Below are positions 15,769-22,171 of a DNA stretch of 34,723 nucleotides, in pieces. Each line of letters opens with the position of its first letter. Position 1 is the first letter of the stretch. The position numbers and the translations under genes were made by a program. Origin of the DNA: a virus; the IMG/VR virus record IMGVR_UViG_3300044568_000881, positions 1 to 34,723 of that record. One strand, written 5' to 3'. The notes beneath the pieces were generated by a model. The model was not told where the DNA came from and ran no database searches. It saw only the letters and a list, made by a program, of their open reading frames with translations.

Positions 15769-17087
15769 TTCAAAGCCTCCAAAGCAATATCAGATACAGC
15801 GCGCTTATCATGCAACGCCGCCCAAATTTTTTCATCAACGGTATTGTTGGTGAGCAACACATACACCCACACATCATTCTTTTGACCCGACCGATGAATA
15901 CGCCCTACGGTTTGCTCAAACAATTCAAGGCTCCAAGGCAATGACAGAAAGACCATCCTGCAACCGCCGTGTTGCAAGTTAAGCCCGTGCCCTGCTGACT
16001 TGGGGTGGACAAGTAGCAACTCCACTTTTCCCGCATTCCAGCGCTCAATAGCGTCTTTGTCATCGAGAGTGACGGCGTGGGGGTACTGGTTCTTGAGCAT
16101 GGCAAGTTCTGCGGTAAATGAGTAAACAATGATTGTGTTCGCACGTTGGTTTTCCTCTAACAAATCATCTAACAAATCAAACTTGTGTCGGCTCATCCAA
16201 ATAACAGTTTGCGTGGTATCAAACTTGCCTGGCCGTTCGCTTGCAAACGTGTCGGTTTGATAGATAAACCCCGACGCCATCTGTTGCAGCTTACCGGTCA
16301 CGACCGCTGCGTTGATCGCCTCAATGTGTGTATCGCCAAAGCGCAGCACCATGTCTTTTTTCATCGTCTTATAACTCACCATGTCCATGTCACAGCACAT
16401 CTCTACGGTGTGGCAGGGCGGCAGCTTGTCGGCGTACTCACCAGGCTCAAGCAAATAGGTTGCCGGTTTGATGCGTTCCATCACCGACTGCAACGCCTTG
16501 GGTCGTGGCGCCCACTCGCCGTACTCTTTGTTCATCAGCACAAAGTAGGTCTGCATGAACGCGCCTTTGCTGCGCCCAAGCAATGATTGGTCAACGATCT
16601 TGCATTGCCCAAACACGTCTTCTAGGCCGTTACTTGTGAACGATCCGGTCAGGCCCCAGCGCACAGTCATGGGTTCGATGACTTTGAGCAACGCCTTGAA
16701 CCGTGCGCCCGAGGGGTTCTTCAACCGTGTCAGTTCGTCAAACACAATGCCGTCAAAGTCCAAATCTTGCTCGGCTAACCATTGCAAATTGTCGTAGTTG
16801 GCCACGACGACTTTTACATCTGAATGAAGCGCGGCAAGACGTTGCGCGGGCGTACCTACGCATACGCCTAAATGCAAGTTAGGCGCCCACTTACGCGCCT
16901 CGGCTGACCATACACTTGTGGCTACCCGTTTGGGCGCCAAGACAAGCCAACGAAGTACGGGCGAGGCTTGCATAGCGGTCAACGTAATCGCCGTCTTACC
17001 GGCTCCTACGGGCGCGAGAACCATAGCGCGGTCGTGTGTACCGAGAAAAGCGGCGGCTTCAGTTTGATAAGGTCGTAATGTAAGCAT
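15765..17087 (-). CDS. SNF2-like superfamily 2 helicase/ATPase
   Basis: This 440 aa protein shows SF2 helicase motifs in order: LRPYQ (4-8), Walker A APVGAGKT with K31, LVLAPKRV (motif Ia), DELT at 117-120 in the DEAD-box position, LTGSF (motif III), and near the C-terminus the SNF2-type motif VI QTVGRIHRSGQK. It should move along double-stranded DNA using ATP, in replication or recombination. It overlaps the VRR-NUC gene by 29 bases, and this nuclease-helicase pair is common in phage replication cassettes with DUF2800 and PolA. The domain is shorter than cellular SNF2 proteins, as usual for phages. Confidence 0.85.
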   Translation of the reverse strand: MLTLRPYQTEAAAFLGTHDRAMVLAPVGAGKTAITLTAMQASPVLRWLVLAPKRVATSVWSAEARKWAPNLHLGVCVGTPAQRLAALHSDVKVVVANYDNLQWLAEQDLDFDGIVFDELTRLKNPSGARFKALLKVIEPMTVRWGLTGSFTSNGLEDVFGQCKIVDQSLLGRSKGAFMQTYFVLMNKEYGEWAPRPKALQSVMERIKPATYLLEPGEYADKLPPCHTVEMCCDMDMVSYKTMKKDMVLRFGDTHIEAINAAVVTGKLQQMASGFIYQTDTFASERPGKFDTTQTVIWMSRHKFDLLDDLLEENQRANTIIVYSFTAELAMLKNQYPHAVTLDDKDAIERWNAGKVELLLVHPKSAGHGLNLQHGGCRMVFLSLPWSLELFEQTVGRIHRSGQKNDVWVYVLLTNNTVDEKIWAALHDKRAVSDIALEALK

Positions 17088-17337
17088 CTACTTGTTCCTT
17101 AGTCCATAGTGTTGTGTAGTTTTGATTTAATCTCGCCATGTCGGCAGCAAAAATTTTTTGTAATTCTGACAATCGACCTCCTTTAGTCTTGAGTTCTACA
17201 AACCATGTCGCCCCGTCAGGGAAACACGCTATACGGTCAGCAACGCCACGGTGGCTTGGTGACGTAAACTTATACGTCTTGCCCCCTGCGCGTTCGACCG
17301 CCCATTTAAAATAATTTTCGATTTCTGATTCTTTCAT
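17059..17337 (-). CDS. VRR-NUC domain nuclease
   Basis: This 92 aa protein is a single PD-(D/E)XK domain of the VRR-NUC type. E5/E7 lie in the first helix, D34 in HRGVADRI, E48 and K50 in WFVELKTKGG, and Q60 in LSELQ. Such stand-alone proteins cut branched DNA and sit next to SF2 helicases in phages. It is the first gene of the leftward block. A promoter (TTGTAC - 18 bp - TATACT) would place the RNA start at about 17338, almost on the ATG, and there is no Shine-Dalgarno sequence, so the message may be leaderless. Confidence 0.85.
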   Translation of the reverse strand: MKESEIENYFKWAVERAGGKTYKFTSPSHRGVADRIACFPDGATWFVELKTKGGRLSELQKIFAADMARLNQNYTTLWTKEQVDAYITTLSN

Positions 17338-17344
17338 GTAAAAA

Positions 17345-17374
17345 AGTATAGCACAAGCAAAAAATCGTGTACAA
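17345..17374 (-). promoter_or_regulatory. Leftward sigma70-like promoter
   Basis: Read leftward, TTGTAC (17374-17369), an 18-bp spacer and TATACT (17350-17345) match the -35 and -10 elements. The start would fall at about 17338, directly before the ATG of the nuclease gene at 17337. The -35 element is the same TGTACA palindrome that supplies the -10 element of the rightward promoter. Confidence 0.65.
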
Positions 17375-17383
17375 TTAAATCTC
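17361..17383 (+). promoter_or_regulatory. Rightward early promoter element shared with 26461-26483
   Basis: This 23-nt element opens with AAAATCGTGTACAAT and closes with AATCTC. It is repeated on the minus strand at 26483-26461 with 21 of 23 bases identical. It contains TACAAT (17370-17375) as a possible -10 box, and the gene starts 26-27 bases past the predicted RNA start. No consensus -35 is present at 17347-17352, so an activator or a phage-specified sigma contact may be needed. The TGTACA palindrome inside it also serves the leftward promoter. Confidence 0.65.
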
Positions 17384-17408
17384 TCTAAACTAAATTGGAC
17401 TACACAAA

Positions 17409-17717
17409 ATGAAAGCTAAAACCATTGCATGGCTAAGTAGCACTAGTAATATGTCGCCCGAACAAATCTTAAATGACTCGGGTGATGAACTTGCTTCACA
17501 AGTGATGTTGACTAAATTAGATATGGCTAAACATGGCTATACCCAAATTGGTACGGCTACGATTGAGTTTGATTTGATTAGTAATAAAGAAATGATTCAA
17601 AACAAAGTCGTGGCGTTGCAAGCTGAAATGCAGATTGTCAAAGCCGACGCGCAAATTAAAGTGCAAAAACTTGAAGATCAATTACAAAGCCTGTTGGCTA
17701 TTGAGGTGTCAAAATGA
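17409..17717 (+). CDS. First gene of the replication block, unknown function
   Basis: This 102 aa protein has an N-terminal part (AKTIAWLSSTSNMSPEQILN) and a C-terminal coiled coil (about 58-98: NKVVALQAEMQIVKADAQIK, VQKLEDQLQSLLA). There is no good Shine-Dalgarno sequence before the ATG. It overlaps the DUF2800-type nuclease gene by 4 bases, so it may be translated together with it as a partner. Function unknown. Confidence 0.6.
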   Translation: MKAKTIAWLSSTSNMSPEQILNDSGDELASQVMLTKLDMAKHGYTQIGTATIEFDLISNKEMIQNKVVALQAEMQIVKADAQIKVQKLEDQLQSLLAIEVSK

Positions 17718-18802
17718 ATCACTCAACTATCGTAGGCGGCTCAACTGCCAAACGCGTTATCGCGTGCCCAGCCTCAATTGAACTGGTCGCTAAGATGCCG
17801 CCAAAGCCCTCTAGCAAGTATGCGGATGAAGGCACGTTGCTACACGACGCCATTAGCCAAATCCTCGACTGCAAGGCTACACCCGAGTCTGTGATCGGTA
17901 TGATTTACGAAGGCATTACTCTCACGCAGGAGTTGTTTGATGACAAGATTGCTGCGGCGCTTGCGGCGTTGGATGAAATTGATCCCGATAAGCAAATGGA
18001 GTTTGCTGTGGAAAGCAGCGTCAACTTTGGTGATCTTCTGCCAGGCGTGTTTGGAAGTGCTGACCTACTTGGCCGGATCGGCAAGAAGGCAATTGTGTTG
18101 GATTGGAAGTTTGGCAACGGCGTGGCTGTTGAAGCAACTGAGAATTATCAAGGTATGTTCTACGCCGCTGCTGCGATGCGTACGCCTGAAATGGCGTGGG
18201 TGTTTGAAGATGTTGAAGAAATTGAAATTATCATTGTTCAACCGCCGATGGTAAAGCGTTGGGTGACAACGCCCGAGCGTATTGCTAAGTTTGAGTTTGA
18301 TTTGATTGCTGCGGTCAACGGCCCACGCACTAAGCTAGAGTCCGGTGAGCATTGCCGGTGGTGTGCGGCCAAGCCAACGTGCCCCAAGGTGACCGGTGCT
18401 GTTGATCGGGCGCTAAAGACCGCGCTTGTGAACCTTGACGCTGATAAAGTGAGCGAATATCTCGCGCAAGCCGAACTACTTGAGTCGTGGATCGACGCCG
18501 TGCGCGTACTGGCGTACGATATGTTAGAGAACAACGTGCGTGTACCAGGCTTTAAGTTGGTCGCCAAAAGGGGCACACGTCAATGGGTGAATGACCAAGT
18601 AGCAAAAGATTTATTAGGTGACAAAGCGTATGAGAGTAAGCTAATCTCTGTTGCTCAAGCCGAGAAAATTATTGGCAAAAAGAACTTTCCGGCTGACGTA
18701 GCAGTAAGCGTTAGTTCGGGCAGTACGTTGGCGGCCGACTCTGATCCAAGGCCAGCGGTTATTAACCTAGGCGCGCAACTTGCAAACCTAAAACTACTCT
18801 AA
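17714..18802 (+). CDS. DUF2800-type PD-(D/E)XK nuclease with Fe-S cluster motif
   Basis: This protein has 362 aa. Nuclease residues: H44 (GTLLHD), D117 (FGSADLLG), D130 and K132 (VLDWKFG), Q146 (ENYQGMFYAAA). Cysteines follow the Cas4/AddB rule: C18 near the N-terminus and C214-x2-C217-x5-C223 after the nuclease core, which should hold a 4Fe-4S cluster. Such proteins resect DNA ends in recombination-dependent replication. The neighbours match the known phage cassette DUF2800 - ssDNA-binding protein - PolA - primase. The C-terminal 80 residues are an extra helical region. Confidence 0.8.
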   Translation: MNHSTIVGGSTAKRVIACPASIELVAKMPPKPSSKYADEGTLLHDAISQILDCKATPESVIGMIYEGITLTQELFDDKIAAALAALDEIDPDKQMEFAVESSVNFGDLLPGVFGSADLLGRIGKKAIVLDWKFGNGVAVEATENYQGMFYAAAAMRTPEMAWVFEDVEEIEIIIVQPPMVKRWVTTPERIAKFEFDLIAAVNGPRTKLESGEHCRWCAAKPTCPKVTGAVDRALKTALVNLDADKVSEYLAQAELLESWIDAVRVLAYDMLENNVRVPGFKLVAKRGTRQWVNDQVAKDLLGDKAYESKLISVAQAEKIIGKKNFPADVAVSVSSGSTLAADSDPRPAVINLGAQLANLKLL

Positions 18803-18813
18803 AGGTAAAGTAA

Positions 18814-19455
18814 ATGTTTAATTTAGCAAAACTCCCTGAAGTAAAGTCACTCTCTACAGCCCTGCGTACCATTCAAGCCGACGTGGGCCCAACTGGTACG
18901 GTCATCATCAAGATGGACAAAACTGGGCACTGGGTGTTCGGCGCCGACCAAGAAGAAGTCGAAGCTGACTCAACCTGGGCGGTCAACCCGTTCTCTTTTG
19001 TTCACGGCTACATTGCGTGGGGCGACGGTGATGTGTTGGGTGAAAAAATGGTGTCTGTGTCTGAGCCATTACCCGAGATGGATGATGCACCATCAATGGC
19101 CAAGCGCGGTTGGGAAGTGCAGGTTGGAATGTCACTCAAGTGCTTGACCGGCGAAGACAAGGGTATGGAAGCGCGTTACACCACCACATCAGCGGGTGGC
19201 AAGCGTGGCGTACAGACCCTAGCCGTGGCGATTGCCGAACAAGTTGATAAAGATCAGTCTAAGCCGGTGCCTGTTGTGCTTTTGAAGAAAGAGCATTATC
19301 AGCACAAGTCGTATGGCCGCATCTTTACACCGCTGTTTGACATTCAGTCGTGGGTGTCAATGGATGGCGAAGAGCCTGAAGTTGAGCCTGACACCTCGCC
19401 CGTAGCGTCTGCTATTGATGCTGCACCCGCCCGTCGTCGTAGGAGCGCAACATGA
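18814..19455 (+). CDS. Candidate ssDNA-binding protein in the DUF2815 position
   Basis: This 213 aa protein has AAAGG upstream. It has a beta-rich core with many aromatic and Gly residues (KTGHWVFGADQEEVEADSTW, NPFSFVHGYIAWGDGDVLGE, KRGWEVQVGMSLKCL, HKSYGRIFTPLFDIQSWVSM). A disordered acidic-then-basic tail follows (EEPEVEPDTS, RRRRS). In related phage cassettes the slot between the DUF2800 nuclease and PolA holds an ssDNA-binding protein (DUF2815). I infer the same role here from position; the sequence itself was not recognised as DUF2815. Confidence 0.55.
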   Translation: MFNLAKLPEVKSLSTALRTIQADVGPTGTVIIKMDKTGHWVFGADQEEVEADSTWAVNPFSFVHGYIAWGDGDVLGEKMVSVSEPLPEMDDAPSMAKRGWEVQVGMSLKCLTGEDKGMEARYTTTSAGGKRGVQTLAVAIAEQVDKDQSKPVPVVLLKKEHYQHKSYGRIFTPLFDIQSWVSMDGEEPEVEPDTSPVASAIDAAPARRRRSAT

Positions 19456-19604
19456 GCAACACAATTGCTTTAGATTTAACCGTTGCGGAAATTAACGCAA
19501 TTATGGGCGTACTTGGTCGTCAACCGTATGAGCAAGTCGAAGCCTTGATTGCTAACATTCGCCGCCAAGCATTGCCGCAGTTGCCACCAGCAGTAGACGA
19601 GTAA
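19452..19604 (+). CDS. Small conserved protein (50 aa)
   Basis: A 50 aa frame starts at ATG 19452 in an ATGA overlap with the previous gene; AGGAG is upstream. The sequence (LTVAEINAIMGVLGRQPYEQ, VEALIANIRRQALPQLPP) has a short strand and two helices and resembles a family of very small phage proteins. It has no known function. The stop is followed by the structured leader of the polymerase gene. Confidence 0.65.
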   Translation: MSNTIALDLTVAEINAIMGVLGRQPYEQVEALIANIRRQALPQLPPAVDE

Positions 19605-19712
19605 GGTTTGGGGGCGGTTAGGCAAGCAATTGAGGATGCCGTAAGTGCGTGTTTTTCTTGCCTTCCAACGCACGGGCAGTAACGGCCAAATCAACGCCCC
19701 CACCTCACACTT
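19605..19712 (+). ncRNA. Structured leader RNA with predicted pseudoknot before polA
   Basis: These 108 bases carry no gene inside an otherwise gapless operon. They can form an outer stem, GGGGGCG (19610-19616) with CGCCCCC (19695-19701), extended by a T-A pair. Inside, AGGCAAG (19620-19626) pairs with CTTGCCT (19657-19663), and GTGCGT (19645-19650) pairs with ACGCAC (19668-19673), which crosses that stem and makes a pseudoknot. TGCC/GGCA can stack next to it. The polymerase ATG is 12 bases after the outer stem, without a Shine-Dalgarno sequence. It may be a cis-regulatory element or a small RNA cut from the message. This is prediction by eye only. Confidence 0.6.
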
Positions 19713-21635
19713 ATGACAATCCTATACCTAGATTTTGAAACGCGCAGCCATTGCGACTTAAAAAAGCATGGCGTGTACAACTACGCGCAAGACGCAACGA
19801 CTGACGTGTTGTGTATGTCCTACGCGTTCGATGACGAAGACATGGTGACGTGGCTACCCACGCAGCCGTTTCCTAAGCGTGTACGCGATCACACCGGCCT
19901 GATCTACGCGCACAACGCAGCCTTTGAGCGGTTAATCTTTTGGTACGTCTTACAAATCAATTTCAAGCTCGAGCAGTTTTATTGCACCGCAACACAAGCG
20001 CGAGCAAATTGTGCGCCTGGTAGCCTTGAGGACGTGGGCCGGTTTGCCGGCGCGTCAATGAAGAAGGATTACCGTGGCGCGCAGCTTATCCGTGCGCTGT
20101 GTGTGCCGCCTTTTAAAGAAGATGCTGCACTAATGACCGAGATGGTGCAATACTGTGAGCAAGACGTGCGCGCCATGCGCGCGGTCAGTCAAAGCCTACG
20201 CCCCCTATCAGACGAAGAGTTGGAGGATTACCATGTCAACGAAAAAATTAACGACAGAGGTGTTTTGGTGGACGTGCCTCTTGCCAGCGCAGCCATCTCT
20301 TACGCGGCCACGGAACTCGAGGATATTCAGTCCATTGTCAGAACCGTCACCAATGGCGCGATCACGTCAGTCCGCTCGCCGAAGATGCGCGAATGGGTTA
20401 AAGAAAGGTTGAGCCCTGAACAACTTAAACTAATGGAAGTGGAAGATGGAAAGTATTCGATCGACAAGCGCGTCCGCGCAAACCTACTCGCGGTCGAAGA
20501 CCTACCGCCCGACGTTGCCGAGGTTATCCAATGTGCCGACGATTTATGGGCGTCGTCGGTTGCGAAGTTCAGCCGCCTTAAAGACTTGGCGGATGTGGAA
20601 GACTCAAGAGTACGAGGCGCTTTTGTATTCGCTGGCGGATCAGCTACAGGGCGAGCTTCGAGCTACGGTGCTCAAGTCCATAACTTCACGCGCAAGTGCG
20701 CCAAAGACCCCGAGTCAGTTAGAGCTAGCATGGTTCTCGGACACCCCATCGTTCCCCAGTTTGGCCGTAGAGTCACAGACGTTCTCAAAGGGATGCTCAG
20801 GCCAGCAATTATCCCGTCCAAAGGTAAGTCCTTGGTTGTAGCCGATTGGGCGCAGATCGAAGCCAGGATGACCCCGTGGTTGTCGGGTCGAGGCGATGAC
20901 GTGCTAGACGTGTTCCGTTCAGGGCGTGACATCTACATACGGGAAGCTGCCGCGATGTACAAGATACCCGAAGACCAAGTCACCCCCGATCAGCGTCAGA
21001 TTGGTAAGGTCGCCATTCTCGCCTGCGGGTTCGGCGGGGGCATTGGCGCGTTTAGCGCGATGGGTCGCGCCTACGGGTTGACCATGACCGAGTCAGACGC
21101 GCAGCGCACGGTGGACGCCTGGCGCCGCGCAAACCAATGGGCCGTCAGGTATTGGCAAGAACTAGAAACTGGCTACATGATCGCCATGAGAAATAAGGGT
21201 AAAGAAATCGTGGCGGGTAGGGTTACCTATATGTTTGATGGGCAACACTTATGGTACGCTTTACCCTCCGGTCGCATTCTCTGCTACCCCTACGCCAAAC
21301 TTGAAGAAGATGGAATCAGCTACGCCAAAGCCGCATGGAAGCCAGCCGTTGACGCCCGTGAATGGCCCCGCGCCCGACTATGGCGTGGTTTGGCCTGTGA
21401 GAACATCACCCAAGCCGCAGCGAACGACGTATTACGCCGATCTTTACGGTTGTGCGACGAAGCAGGTTTACAAGTAATTTTGCATTGCCACGACGAAATT
21501 GTCTTGGAGTGCGATGAAAATAAAATAGAATCTTCAACTGCAACTTTAACTGATATAATGTGTACGTCACCTGAGTGGGCAAATGGTTTGCCTCTAGGCG
21601 TAGAGATTAAGGCAATGGCGAGATATGGTAAATAA
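19713..21635 (+). CDS. polA: Family A DNA polymerase with 3'-5' exonuclease domain
   Basis: This 640 aa protein is of the bacteriophage type, without a 5' nuclease. Exonuclease motifs: D7 and E9 (LDFETRS), HNAAFE (67-72), YCEQDVRA (about 147-154). Polymerase motifs: A, D378 in VVADWAQIEAR; B, R428-K432 in RQIGKVAILACGFGGG; C, HDE at 593-595. At the position of E. coli Phe762 there is Leu436, and at Tyr766 there is Phe440. The start is fixed by the exonuclease motif beginning at residue 7. There is no ribosome site; the structured RNA before it may control translation. The 3' end overlaps the HNH gene by 11 bases. Confidence 0.92.
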   Translation: MTILYLDFETRSHCDLKKHGVYNYAQDATTDVLCMSYAFDDEDMVTWLPTQPFPKRVRDHTGLIYAHNAAFERLIFWYVLQINFKLEQFYCTATQARANCAPGSLEDVGRFAGASMKKDYRGAQLIRALCVPPFKEDAALMTEMVQYCEQDVRAMRAVSQSLRPLSDEELEDYHVNEKINDRGVLVDVPLASAAISYAATELEDIQSIVRTVTNGAITSVRSPKMREWVKERLSPEQLKLMEVEDGKYSIDKRVRANLLAVEDLPPDVAEVIQCADDLWASSVAKFSRLKDLADVEDSRVRGAFVFAGGSATGRASSYGAQVHNFTRKCAKDPESVRASMVLGHPIVPQFGRRVTDVLKGMLRPAIIPSKGKSLVVADWAQIEARMTPWLSGRGDDVLDVFRSGRDIYIREAAAMYKIPEDQVTPDQRQIGKVAILACGFGGGIGAFSAMGRAYGLTMTESDAQRTVDAWRRANQWAVRYWQELETGYMIAMRNKGKEIVAGRVTYMFDGQHLWYALPSGRILCYPYAKLEEDGISYAKAAWKPAVDAREWPRARLWRGLACENITQAAANDVLRRSLRLCDEAGLQVILHCHDEIVLECDENKIESSTATLTDIMCTSPEWANGLPLGVEIKAMARYGK

Positions 21636-22125
21636 TTTGCCCACCCAAGCTAGGCTAAAAGAATTATTTATTTACGACCCCGATAGCGGGGTTTTTACGC
21701 GTCGTATTTCTACAGGGCGGCATAATCGGCACAAAGCGGGTGAAATTGCGGGTACAAAAGGCATTTACTGGCATATGTACGTTGATGGTAAACGCTTTGT
21801 AGGGCATCGTTTGGCATGGGTCTATGTATATGGCAAGCCGCCAAAAGAAGACCTTGACCACATAAACCAAAATAAATTAGATAATCGTATTGCGAATTTG
21901 CGTGAGGCTACACGGCGCCAAAATATGCAAAACGTGACGCTTCACAAACACAATAGTAGTGGGTTTAAAGGCGTGGCGTGGCACAGCCCACGCAAAAAAT
22001 GGCGCGCGTACATTTTTAACGGTTACAAGCAAACGCATTTAGGTCTGTTTGAAACATTAGATCAAGCCGTTCAAGCGAGAAAAGCCGCAGAGTTTGAATA
22101 TCATACGCATCGCTTAACGGCATAA
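21625..22125 (+). CDS. HNH homing-type endonuclease with AP2-like DNA-binding domain
   Basis: This protein has 166 aa. The order is an N-terminal linker (ARLKELFIYDPDSGVFTRR), an HNH core (VGHRLAWVYVYGKPPKEDLD, HINQNKLDNRIANLREATRR), then an AP2-like domain (SSGFKGVAWHSPRKKWRAYI, HLGLFETLDQAVQARKAAEF). Such genes are mobile and often sit next to conserved replication or packaging genes. It starts inside the last 11 bases of polA and is followed by a hairpin. It is a paralogue of the endonuclease at 27599-28090 and probably spread by copying within or between related phages. Confidence 0.88.
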   Translation: MVNNLPTQARLKELFIYDPDSGVFTRRISTGRHNRHKAGEIAGTKGIYWHMYVDGKRFVGHRLAWVYVYGKPPKEDLDHINQNKLDNRIANLREATRRQNMQNVTLHKHNSSGFKGVAWHSPRKKWRAYIFNGYKQTHLGLFETLDQAVQARKAAEFEYHTHRLTA

Positions 22126-22128
22126 AAA

Positions 22129-22150
22129 AAGCCACCGGCGAGGGTGGCTT
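22129..22150 (-). terminator. Strong hairpin with T-run on the leftward strand
   Basis: AAGCCACC (22129-22136) pairs with GGTGGCTT (22143-22150) around the loop ggcgag. Seven A's precede it on the plus strand, so it is an ideal terminator for leftward RNA. Rightward the tail is only TTAAAC. All neighbouring genes are rightward, so it would block antisense transcription into the HNH and polymerase genes or work as a weak rightward attenuator before the primase. Confidence 0.6.
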
Positions 22151-22171
22151 AAACAACTAAGGAGTATTGCA

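Noticed and set aside
19605-19712. tRNA or tmRNA gene in the leader before polA
   Set aside because: There is no CCA-type acceptor arm with a T-loop GTTCGAAT motif, and the stems do not fit a cloverleaf.
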